Source: Lingula anatina (Eukaryota; Brachiopoda; Lingulata; Lingulida; Lingulidae). From it: DNA of 55,341 nt. The notes under the pieces were generated by a model that was given only the letters and a program-made list of their open reading frames with translations, did no database searches and had not been told where the DNA came from. This document shows positions 21,522 through 32,399 of this stretch, piece by piece. Positions within the stretch are counted from its first letter, which is position 1, and each line of letters opens with the position of its first letter. The position numbers and the translations under genes were made by a program. The stretch is taken from assembly GCF_001039355.2 (NCBI RefSeq), contig NW_019775536.1, positions 739,801 to 795,141 on the forward strand, given 5' to 3'.

Positions 21522-23051
21522 TTACACCGTCTTTGCTCTATTGATGTCATCCTCAGAGTAGACGTGCTTTGTTCCGATGAGACTAGACTTTCCTCCGACT
21601 GGCAACGATGGAAGAAAGCCCCCATGAGAACTTGGGCCTCCACCAGTTACTGTGAGACTTGTCCTGGGAGTCGAGAGCGGGGATAAGTGGGTTTTGCTCA
21701 TTCGCTTCTCCCCTCTCAGCGGTAATGTCGGATCCTCTGTGTAGGAAGAGTGAGAACCGTTGGCTAACTGCACTGAAATTTGAGGTCTTTTGGTCGTGTG
21801 CGACCTATTAACTTGTGTGGATTGTTCAGTTCGATAACTCGGTGGAACTGGCCGTTGTAAATACGGCTCCTGTGACGTCATGAGAGGATTGAGTGACGAC
21901 ATCGTTGAAGAGGGTGACGTCATCAAAGGATTGAGGGATGACGGAGAATGTTTTTGCAGTGAAGTCGGTTGAGCATTGTGGTTGTAATTTGGAAAGACCC
22001 GGAGCGGAGATAATTGAGATTGTTTTGGGGGAGACCCCGTGGGTTGGATGTCCAGAGGCGGAAGTGAGCGTCTCCGGGGACTCTTGTCTTCCGGTGGCAT
22101 TAAATATCTCGGAGACTCGACAAAGCCTTGATTACTATATTCCAATTCGTCATTATGTATAAGATTTGCTTTGTCGTTATACTTAAATGTGTCCATTTCG
22201 TATTGTTCGTCCTGCCGTGGTTCACCACGGTTTGGTCTTTTCTTGTTTTTTCTCCCGCCAATTTTTCCACGCTTTGGGTTCGTGTGAGTTTCTTGATTGT
22301 CTGCGCGGTTAAATACGTCGTCGTTAAGTTGAGTCAAGTGGTCTATTAATTCATCGCTGTTAATACTAGATCTGGACCCTTTACTATGTAAACTTATTTT
22401 GTCTAGTCGAAGACTCGACGTCGACGCTCGAGAATCTCTTTTTTGTCCGACTTTCTTTGGGGCCGGTTTTGGTTGAAGGAGCCGCGTTAAGCCGTCTGTG
22501 TCCTGTACTGTAGAGGTATCCGCTTTCCCGTCAGTGACAAGTACACGGCAACACTCTTCATGTCCCAGACTGTAGGCAACAGCAAGAGGGGTCCTACCCT
22601 CAAAATCTGTAATATTGACGTTGATAGCGCGCTTGGAATGAGCCGAGTTCACCAACACACGTATTACAGGACACAAGCCATTCTCAGCAGCAAAATGGAG
22701 GGCAGATTTCCCGCCATTATCCTGGATGTTAGTATCACACGCCCCAGTTCGAATGAGGAGGCGGGTGATGTTTTCCCGCCCTTCCTCCATGGCGGAATAC
22801 ATCAGCGCCGTCTTCCCGCTGCGGTCTCGCACATTTACGTCAGCGCCTGAATTAATGAGCATGCGCGCGATGTGAGACCTGACGTCACCTTTCTCCAGGA
22901 AGATTGCACGTATTAAAGGCGTACATCCGTCGCCGTCTTTAATATTAACATCGATGTCAGACTCTAACAGGGAGGTGAGCGCCCGCAGCTTGCCGTGTAT
23001 GACGGCGCGGAGTAGCGCTTTACCTGGGTCCGGGGAAGCGACGTCACTCAT
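21522..23051 (-). CDS. Ankyrin-repeat protein, ANKRD34-like (allele 2)
   Basis: Second version of 17459-18988, also 509 residues with no indels. I count nine replacement differences: two in the first ankyrin repeat (NFKDVDG versus NIKDGDG), one Asn to Gly (DNNGK versus DNGGK), and six in the disordered C-terminal half (for example RKHKK versus RKNKK, SQAPY versus SQEPY, TVTS versus TMSS). Both copies are open, which is expected for alleles of a functional gene. Start, domains and doubts are as for allele 1. It should be treated as the same locus unless read depth shows otherwise. Confidence 0.78.
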   Translation of the reverse strand: MSDVASPDPGKALLRAVIHGKLRALTSLLESDIDVNIKDGDGCTPLIRAIFLEKGDVRSHIARMLINSGADVNVRDRSGKTALMYSAMEEGRENITRLLIRTGACDTNIQDNGGKSALHFAAENGLCPVIRVLVNSAHSKRAINVNITDFEGRTPLAVAYSLGHEECCRVLVTDGKADTSTVQDTDGLTRLLQPKPAPKKVGQKRDSRASTSSLRLDKISLHSKGSRSSINSDELIDHLTQLNDDVFNRADNQETHTNPKRGKIGGRKNKKRPNRGEPRQDEQYEMDTFKYNDKANLIHNDELEYSNQGFVESPRYLMPPEDKSPRRRSLPPLDIQPTGSPPKQSQLSPLRVFPNYNHNAQPTSLQKHSPSSLNPLMTSPSSTMSSLNPLMTSQEPYLQRPVPPSYRTEQSTQVNRSHTTKRPQISVQLANGSHSSYTEDPTLPLRGEKRMSKTHLSPLSTPRTSLTVTGGGPSSHGGFLPSLPVGGKSSLIGTKHVYSEDDINRAKTV

Positions 23052-24818
23052 GGCCGAACATTACAAACTTTGGTGGCTGCGGTGGGATGTCCCTGCGTGG
23101 TGGCAGCGGCAGAAGGCATTTGTTTGCGAAAGGAAAACACGTTTTCTTTTTAATTGGAAAATAAATGCTCTGCTCACGTTCCAGCAAAACAAGTCTCCAT
23201 ATCTGATGACTTATCTTAAAAATCTTTCATAATACCATCGAGGTGTAGTTATTCACTGCGATAGTGCGCGATAACATTCCCGTGTCCCTGGCAGAAAGCC
23301 ACATCCGACAATGTTCATGTTGCAAGAGGTCAGCCCTCCCTACATTAACACACGTACGTTTTGCTTTGATGGTGATTGATACGTCTTCTGATCTCCCCTT
23401 GCTTTGCAGTTTGCTTCAAACCCTGAAAAGGAAAGGAATATCCGTTTATTGACCTTTGTGACATAACATGTTCAGAAAATACAAAGTAGCTTATGGACAC
23501 TTAGATACTACCAGCAGTATTCATTCAGCATTGGCAGTAGCAGGGGTTGGTTACTTACCGCCACAACCCTCAGTATTTTCGGCCATGTCAGTCATAATTA
23601 AGAGTTCAATGCATAGTGGCTTAAGGAAATAACTCTCCTTTTTTCTCTCTCTCTCTCTCTACCCCAAATTTCAGCCCACTTACGCCACGCATACCGAATC
23701 TGTATGAACCTGATGAAGGGCCGATTCCCACCGTTTCCACTGGACACTTAGCCATACCTGGATCTCAACCGAACTTGGCGAAAGCTGTCTTAGGTCAGAT
23801 TATCTTGTAGTGGTTGGAGTACCTACGCGTACCACATATATTACCTATGTAATATCACTGCCAAGTTCAAACCAGCGAAATATTAAGATTCAAGTCGTGA
23901 AAACGAAATGGAATCAACTGGAATGCTCCCTTACCTTACGCTATAAAGACAACTGTCCTTAATAAGTCAAACACTGGGACTAAGGACGCTTAAGTTGCAC
24001 AGTGATAGCTTTACCAACGCATAAATCAACTTAACTTCAAATCTCTCACTTGAAAATCAGCACACACAGTTTAGGAATGTCAACACAGGACACCAAAGAG
24101 CGGCTTTGTGTTGGGTATAAACAGAAACGCTGTTGTTATTTTCAGTCTCTTTATATTGTGTTGAACCTCAGGGCGCAGTTTTACCACGTTTACCCAGTAA
24201 CCCCTCCACAATACGGTCTTTTGTACGGGCCGTGTGTACAGAGAGCGTTATGGCATCACTGACTACGCCTTGTGATTTGGCAAGGTGCGTGAAAGTCTCT
24301 TAATTCGGTAAGGCACCTTTATGGATATCGTATGCGCTGAGGATACACTGTACATAAATAAAGGATTATGTCATAAGTACCCGCACGGTTCATATTCACA
24401 AACACATTTTAGGGTTTTGTACCGGTTATCCCAGTCTAAAGTGCTCCCAATGTAACAACTAGTGAATGTAACTCAATAAGAAAGCGCTAGTAAGTTTGGT
24501 AACAATGCCACCGTCATAGCTCTTCCCTAAACACACAAAAATAATAAAATAATTAAATATATAATGTTGGTAAGGCACAAAACTCCAGTGATTATCCCAA
24601 ATAAGTTGCTCTTATTAAATTAGTAAAATCATCAGTAATTTATAGTGTCATTACTTGGAACACTATCTATTCAAAATTTCACTTAGTATAACAGTATATA
24701 ACAGCGCCTTTCGTTACAAAAACAAATGGTCCGGTGTTAGCTTACTGGAACACAAGTGTAGACGTCTTTACCTTAGACGTCTTTACCCCGTCAAAAACAC
24801 ATGAAAAAATAATAATAA

Positions 24819-25066
24819 CTAGAAAAGCACTCCGAGAGCGCAGACCTCCGCCAAGGCAACAATTTTTGATTATTATTGATTATTGATTGATTATTGATCT
24901 GGATCATTACCCAAAACTAATCATCTGTTCCTCGGCACACTTCTGACAGTTCCTAAAAATTTCATCAAAATCGGTCCATAACTTTTTGAGTTATATTGCT
25001 GACAGACAGACAGACAGACAGACAAACGGGGGGGGGGGGGGAAACATAACCTCCTTGGCGGAGGTA
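24819..25066. mobile_element. Inserted repeat bounded by CCTCCGCCAAGG / CCTTGGCGGAGG
   Basis: A roughly 250-bp unit with perfect 12-bp inverted repeats at 24845-24856 and 25053-25064, an internal (ACAG)n run and poly-G tract at 25002-25041, and the phrase CCATAACTTTTTGAGTTAT. The allele at about 20705-20755 lacks it and has only an AAT-repeat at that spot. The sequence resembles widespread marine-animal repeats that look like LINE or SINE tails; the exact family is not asserted. Confidence 0.6.
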
Positions 25067-26773
25067 ATAATATTAATAGTTCTATCATTCAAGTAAATCA
25101 GTTTGATTCTACAAATATATTATCACAGACACGTAAAATAACAAAAACAATAAGAGAAATGTAAAAAAAGTATAGATGAAGTTATCTAAAAGTTCAACTG
25201 AGAGTTACAGATAGAGTAACCAGCTTTTCAATTGGTTCAGTAAATTCTAGTGTTGGTGACGATTAAATTTAATCGCCGTGCACTGACCGTCACCTTTTTA
25301 TTTTATATAACCAACGCAGGGGAGGTAATTAAGGCGGCAGTCGGCAGAACCTGGACAGCAAACACACAACACCCACTATCAATACATGCTATGAAATATT
25401 ACCTCCTCACCGGAGTCAAAAATACAATACAAATGAGCTTAAGTTCACAATGATAACATTCAATATCATAATAACATCACAAACCTCTTCCACCAAAATG
25501 TCACCCGACTCCAAGGGTATGAAATAACATTTCGTTAAGCCGAAGTTTATTTTTCCGGTTTTGATTTGTGTTCGGTTAGTCGGGACGTTGTGAATGTGTT
25601 ATTCGAAGGGAAAAAAAAGCATGATCATTTTATGTTGATTTGAACTCTTTACCCAACGTTTACTCTGACACTGGCGTTAAATTTTGGGTTCATCCTCCAT
25701 CTCTAACTGAAGTTTCGCTAAAAATGGGAGCACTCAGAACTTGTTCCTGTGTGCAACCACGCAAATTATTACATTCCAATAAAACGCGCATAATCAGTGC
25801 TGGCAGGCTCTGTCAATTAAATAACTCAATCCATTTATTCATTTTTTATCGTTTTATTGACGTTCACAGGGTTCACGTCTGTCTGTCCGCGTCTTGGTCG
25901 ATATCATTAGTAAGTACACATAATAATGGCACGGTAGATTAATACGATATCACATTGTTCTATCCTAGCGTAATATACGTAAACTGGACAAGAGAGCATG
26001 GTCCAGAAATATAGACAGAGAACTCATTGTAAGCATACACGCACTTTTTTGCATAAATGGGAAATATCAAGAAATACCCTTTTATCGCTAAGCTATTCCC
26101 TGTTCAAATCTGCTGAGAAAATAACAATTTATAAACTCGTTTTGGACTTCTAAATTTCTACATTTTACCGTACTTGTAAAATTCACCGGTCTCCATCCCC
26201 GTGACGAAAGTGGCTCAATATTTAGAAACTCAAATGGTCTGTAGATAGTACTTTTATCAACAGTTTTAGACTTGGTATACTTTAAAAAGTCTTGATAGTC
26301 CCAGAAAATGCCATTTTTTGGCTAAATCGGGGCCTGTCGATGTGTCTACTGGTTTAACTGGAGATAGCGTTGCATGGGAAGTGGCATTATATGAACTTGT
26401 TCTACTGTAGGAGATGTATACCTTAAGCTAGTAAGTTACGGTAACGAGAGCGGAATATCCAGACCATACCAGTCGATCATTTTTCAATACTTGTATTGAA
26501 CTGGTATTGATTTGTTTGACCCAGTTTGTCTTACCCATTGATATGTTGGCAGTTTGATTAGGGCCTCATTGATGCTTTATTTGGCGTTGCTAACCTTCAA
26601 ATAAAATTATTTGACTTCATGGATATTATATTCTCAATATTTAGCTTTTAAGCTATTAACAGCTTAAAGGCGTGATTGAAGGGATATATACATACCAGTA
26701 AAATATATGCCAGCATTAAATGCGCATTATTATTCGCGCAAGCGGACACACATAGACATACACGGAAAAACAT

Positions 26774-26805
<32 letters not shown>

Positions 26806-27605
26806 GTTGACGACAAAGGCTTTAACGATCTGACATGTCACTGAAGGTCCACAAAAGCATATCTGTATTTTTCCAGGACTTTCAAAGTTTCGTTTCAGAC
26901 AACATTAACAGACAAAAATTATACATTTATATTTTAGGTAGAACATACTGCATATAATGAAAGTTTAAAAATGAACGCTTAACAAAATGATTACATGTTT
27001 TTGATAAATTGTCGGTCCGATACATATATTTCTGTCATCCATCCCATTTCTTGTGCATTTCGGAAGAACGCAACTTAATAATATCTCCCTATTTTTCCGG
27101 TTTGAAAATAAAATGACGAAGAAAAAGAAATTGGAAGGAAAAGGGAGAGAGAAACATTTCAATAGTATATGGCAATACGCCATGTTCTAACTGTACAAAA
27201 CTGGTAAATTGTTCACACAAACAGTGTCCATCTTTTCAAAGTGCTTTGCAGAAACCATTTCTCAACTTATCAGTCCAGTCTGACTGTCCTAACGCAAATA
27301 CTACAATGTATTTCTTTTTATCTCAAGCATAGTTCCATGCCTCTGTTGTCTTTTTTCACAAACTCTCGTAGCGGTGTTCTTTTGTACAAGAAAAAATCAA
27401 ATTTGTGAGGCATCAAAGGGTCGCAGATGCTAAAAGCAAATAGTGTTAAATGCTGGGCGATTTCGCACACCTGGTGTTTTATGGGAAACGGAAGAGTTCA
27501 TTCATAAGATCAAATCATGCGGATGACTTATCAATATTGAACCAACGTTAGGCAGCGGCCAGTTTGCATTGACTGCAGATTTTTCGAGCTTCTTCTGCCT
27601 CCTCC

Positions 27606-27608
<3 letters not shown>

Positions 27609-27644
<36 letters not shown>
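27609..27644. repeat. (TC)n microsatellite
   Basis: Uninterrupted TC dinucleotides of about 18 units. Confidence 0.9.
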
Positions 27645-27646
<2 letters not shown>

Positions 27647-27968
27647 GCCCTAAAGGATTATAAAATAATAGTGGAAATCATCTCTATTAAATATTGAAAC
27701 TGTCCAAACCAGCACCTCAAGGTAACTCAAACTGACAACCAAGCTCGTATTATTTCAGTTGTTGGCCCGGGAAATTGATGTTATTTAACTTAAAAGAGAA
27801 GTACACATTTGCTTGTTTTCTTTCTAGATTCTGGTGACGACAGCATCGCTCAAAAATATTTGCTCGACTTCAGGTGGTCTTATGTGATGACTTCACCATG
27901 GCGAGTCATCACGGCACGTCAATATTACAAAAAAAATAATAGTTATAATAATGAAAACGGAGGTTGCT

Positions 27969-28126
27969 CAGGCCAGGTTGAGGGGGAGCTTTTTCTGAAT
28001 AAAAAGTGGGCCTTTTACCATGAAATCTTTGTGTACCTAGATCAATCAGCGGACCTTTTCCCGGCAAAAAAGAGCGGTTTGTTCAAACCCCCAATCCCCC
28101 CCTCCCCCCCTCCCCGGCTAGGCCTG
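27969..28126 (+). repeat. GTGGGCCTTTT-family repeat, copy 2
   Basis: Begins CAGGCC and ends GGCCTG (inverted), and shares AAAAAGTGGGCCTTTTACC and GGACCTTTTCCCGGCAAAAA with copy 3. The C-rich right part (28089-28114) is variable. Confidence 0.6.
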
Positions 28127-28748
28127 CTATTACACGACGATGAATAAGAGATCGTAGAAATATCACAATATTAAAAGACATATAAACAAATTATACACAA
28201 ACAGAGGCACAAAAGAAACAAAGGCATCAGAAAGCATTATGATACATCTGGGATGGAGAGAGAGAGAATCTTATATGCAGTAGTCAATATTGTTATCCTC
28301 CTTCTTACTTCAAATGATTATTTGTGCTATTGTCATTGTCAAAAATAAGATTTCTTCAGGGGAAGCGTGGATATGGATTACACATCAAAATATTTCATCT
28401 GTATGTGTTCTATTTTTAGACTTACATGGTTTGGATTCATGGTTATGTGCCTATAGTCGTGTTGTTCTTATCGCCAACAATATTCCTTTCACACATTACC
28501 GTTAGTATTGATTTTTATATTGCCTCAATACAAAGAGGAAAAAAATATTATCTTAATTAGTGACGTGTGAAGATTGGGTATTTAATCCATTAATCTTTGG
28601 CAACTTCTTTGGCAAGGCGTGGCATTGAAAAGGTTTCAAATCAAAGCCTTCACGTGGCATATTCATTGAGGCGGATTAGTATCGGTAAAATAATCAAATC
28701 AAATTTGACGACCAGTAAACGCGGGGCACCGACTTCTTGAAGTCCGAT

Positions 28749-28772
28749 NNNNNNNNNNNNNNNNNNNNNNNN
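28749..28772. other. Assembly gap of 24 N
   Basis: A run of 24 undetermined bases; no repeat of flanking sequence was noticed across it. Confidence 0.95.
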
Positions 28773-29467
28773 GTGCAGGATAAATCTGTAATAGCACACT
28801 TGTCTGTCTCGAAGAAAATCTATTTTAATTGTTATAATTATGTAATCTAATATTTATTATTACTGTTGTAATGTAGTTTGATAAAGATAAACTAACAATT
28901 TGATTCAACTTAAAACCATTTTTTGAATAAATTGAACATTGTGGCGGGGCCCATAAGCAACTCGCACAGAGGGATAGACTAATCCAGACAAGGGAATCAA
29001 CTGATTTTCATAAAAACGTTTTTCCCTCAGATATATAGTGAACGCATTGAAACTTCTTGGTCAATGGGATCCAGTTAATGATTTCATGTGCACATCTCTA
29101 CATTCCTGAGGCTTACATATTACAAAAAGTATATAGCATTGTTTTAATACCTTCGGAAGTAAATCAAAATGGCATGGGTTTTCGTCGGTGAGAGAAAGCG
29201 GTCGATTAACAGAGAAGCTCGTTTATGTTTCGAGAGGACTGCTAGCCTTACTGGAGACTGTCGTGACTTCAATGTTCTCAATTATACATCAGCTAATGTA
29301 ATCAGAGGTTGTCACATCAACGTCGCGCCAATCTAATTACAGTCATCAAATATTTAAATGTTGTGTCTGTGACTGAAATTATGTATGTATGTGTGCGTGT
29401 GCACAACTATGTGTATGCATATAAATGCGCGTATAGATGTGTGTGCGAGCGCTTGCATGTATAGACC

Positions 29468-29514
<47 letters not shown>

Positions 29515-32399
29515 TAAAGATGTCTGTGCGTCTGCTCGTTTAGTGTGCGAGATTGTGGGTGTGGACGCATGCGCTCATAACTGTATACACACTTCTAGTT
29601 GTACATCAGCCAATATATTTTTTATTTCACGTTTTCAACATTTTCTTACCTCTCAGGCCAAGCAGGCATTAATACTCCTCTTAAAGCCTACACGTGTTTC
29701 TTCTGTGAATTTTTCTGTCGCATAACATAATGGTATGGATCAAACTCATCAAATCTGTCATCCAGGGAAAATCAATCATTCGATCTGCTAATCAGTCGTA
29801 AAATTTCGGCGAGAGTCCTTTTTTGTCCTCACCTAAACCGTCAATTTATGTTGATAATTCTTCACGGTGCTGTAAGACGGGTGATCTCCTTCAAGCTGTA
29901 GTCACCTTGCTAGAGACACCCGGCTACTCAACGGTAACGAGTAGAGTTTTTGGTGTGGCTGGATCCTTCTATCTAAAAAACAACATGTCTGTAGAATGTT
30001 CCGTATACCAGAACTTCACGACATTGGCCATGCGTGTATTTTCCTTGCTTCATGATCTCTGCAAGCTTATTAAGTTTATGCTCAAGTCACGCTCAAGTCA
30101 TTGAACCTTCTGTAAAGCTAAGGCGTACTTAAGAATACTTTCAGAAACCGAATCCACAGGTGGCTTGAGATTCCTGCGTTCGCATTCGTAGCGCAAGATT
30201 AATACCTCTTCTGGTCGCAACGAGGAGGCCTAATATTATGGAGATACATCCATACCAACCCAACATTTGGAATAAACTACTTTTGTCTGGAATTCTCCGT
30301 CACTTTGTACCTGTATTTATACAGCGCGTGGCGTGTAAATACTGCAGTATTTTCTCTCAATATAACAGACATCGATCTCCGATATATCTACACTGTAAAA
30401 CAGCTAAGTCGCTTAGCGCGGCTATTTGTTACGCCGCAGAATTGAGCAAAGCGAGAAGACTTTCAAAACATCTCGGAAATATGTTTTATTGATGTCGTGG
30501 CTCAATAAATTAGATCCCAAACTTGAGTGCAACAATCTGTTGCGCTGTGGAGACTATGGAAACTGAGAAATCAATACAACAGAATATTAGTGGAGAGAAC
30601 AGACAGATGAAGAGCCTAATTGTACTCTACTTCTTAATCGCATACATGCAGCTACTATGCATGACGATAGCATTGCTTTATGACAAAAAAGGGAAAAAAG
30701 AAAATAATAATAACAGAAAGAAGAAAAGGAAGTAGTAGAAGTAAAACAAAAAATCGCATTAAACTCATACGTCTAACTAGCTTACTATATTTTAAAGAGT
30801 TTCGTCAGAAACTGATCTTATCAGAGGCATCGTAAGAGTTAAGTTAGTTTCTGGTAATCTCTGAATTTCAGGATGCAGACACGTGCCTTTTCAATGAAGA
30901 GTATGTTGGTCTGTGGGAATGTATTATTACGTAAAGCATTGTGGTTTGCCCAAGTCTTGGCTGTCACTGATGAAGTAATTGCAGATATGCACAGCCTATT
31001 GAATGAAATGTATAAGTGAAGAGGGGGTTTGATACGTGATAAAGGTCTAAATTTGGCAAAAATAGCATTTTCCGTTGCATTTATGACTTAATGACTTATG
31101 ACTTAGCGCAATAAAATTGACACATTTAAAGCACAAACTTCCTTTTTCTGTAGTTTTATTCACCATCCACGAGTTTCTACGCAAGGGCCAATCACTTTTG
31201 CTGCTTGGTAAATTGGTGTGAAATTATTGATCGTAGTCCGGTTAACTCTGTAGATATTAGCATCTAGATTAGATTGGCATGCCCAACGACTAGGGCGTTT
31301 ACTACAATCTGGTGCAAGCGCTTTTTTTTAGGTGATATGAGCGCATTATCATGATGTTCCATTTAAAGGTATTATTTGGCATCTTTCAAAAAATTTTCCT
31401 AACATAAGCTTGTTTGGATTGAATAAGGGCAAAAGCGGCGCTCCTAGATGTTCACGTGAGGGAGATCTGATTGATAGCGATAGGACAGTTGTCACCCCCA
31501 AAACTCTGCTGTTACGCCATCAGCTCGAATAAGCAAAATTTCCCCGATGTATTGTTGATGCAACTGCTTTATCACGTCACATGGTTCTGTATATGTTTCC
31601 ACATTATTTAATCTGATAATGTAAAAGGTCCTAGCATGCCGAACACCCATTTGCGGGTCCATGGGAGGGAGGGGGGGGTACGTGCCACTTTCTAGGCTAT
31701 GAGGGTACTTCCCAGCAAATACAAAACGTTACTGTGACGATAATATAACCTAAATTTACGTTAGCGTTAGGGTAACGTTATAAAACGTTCTCTATCCTGT
31801 TTTCCCCTTCCTTTTCTCCTTCCAACACCCAAAATATACATATAAAATCTACGCAAGACAAAACTATGCTAAAGCTTATGTTTGCTGCCTAGAGGGTGCT
31901 TGGATGATTTTAGATTGATGAAGCGTATATCGGTAAATTGACAATTCACAGCATTTCTTACTCAATTATTCAAAGGAATGGACGGGTCTTCCATACCGAG
32001 CCCGTGCTATGTTTGCAGTACATATTAGAAATTACTGTCGAACAGTAAAAGGACACACAGATTGCAATGACTACTGACTATGCAACTCGAGGATAGAGAG
32101 TGATATATGCCCTGACTTAATGAGATGAAAGATGTCGATTTACTTCACCCAATGCTGTGCGATACCTAACACCCAGTCCAGGTATGAAACAGAAAAGCAG
32201 AACCTACGGCCGTGAGTAAACGGGGCAGAAATCGTAGCGGTTGTGGCAGACGTTTTCTGAAATATAAACTAAATAATCTCCAAAGTCATATCGTGGACCC
32301 AGTAATTCGAAAATACTTTGCACGTATTCCATAAGCCTCGAATTTCAGAAGAACATACCTGAAAACATAAGACACCATCATATCAATCCGAGAAAAAAG
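28773..32399. other. No supported gene upstream of the glycosyltransferase
   Basis: Includes a (TG)n tract at 29477-29513. Several open frames of 50-93 codons (for example 29823-30104, 30238-30492, 30523-30735, and 30873-31019 which follows a TTTCAG) show no recognisable motif or paired splice sites. The region just before 32400 holds the likely 5' UTR of the next gene. Confidence 0.45.
29477..29513. repeat. (TG)n microsatellite
   Basis: About 18 uninterrupted TG units. Confidence 0.9.

Larger units (their letters stand above)
17193..25150. repeat. Ankyrin-gene locus present as two allelic versions
   Basis: 17193-20805 and 21256-25150 are collinear (initial offset 4063), covering the ankyrin ORF and about 2 kb upstream of it. 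Differences are substitutions, a 30-bp insertion near 23128, microsatellite length changes, and a roughly 250-bp repeat insertion at 24819-25066 in the second version only. A lone N at 21255 separates them. Read as two haplotypes laid end to end. Confidence 0.8.
25151..28748. other. No supported gene; microsatellites and repeat relics
   Basis: Open frames here are short and unsupported. It contains (CA)n near 26787-26805, (TC)n at 27609-27644 and a dispersed repeat at 27969-28126. A possible exon follows the acceptor TTTCTTTCTAG near 27826 (reading DSGDDSIAQKYLLDF) but lacks a matching donor in frame before the repeat, so I do not call it. Confidence 0.45.

Noticed and set aside
27809-28147. 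112-codon frame starting after an acceptor-like TTTCTTTCTAG
   Set aside because: Its second half is the dispersed GTGGGCCTTTT repeat and no in-frame donor was found.
29823-30735. Three frames of 70-93 codons
   Set aside because: No motif, no splice partners and no second allele to test conservation.
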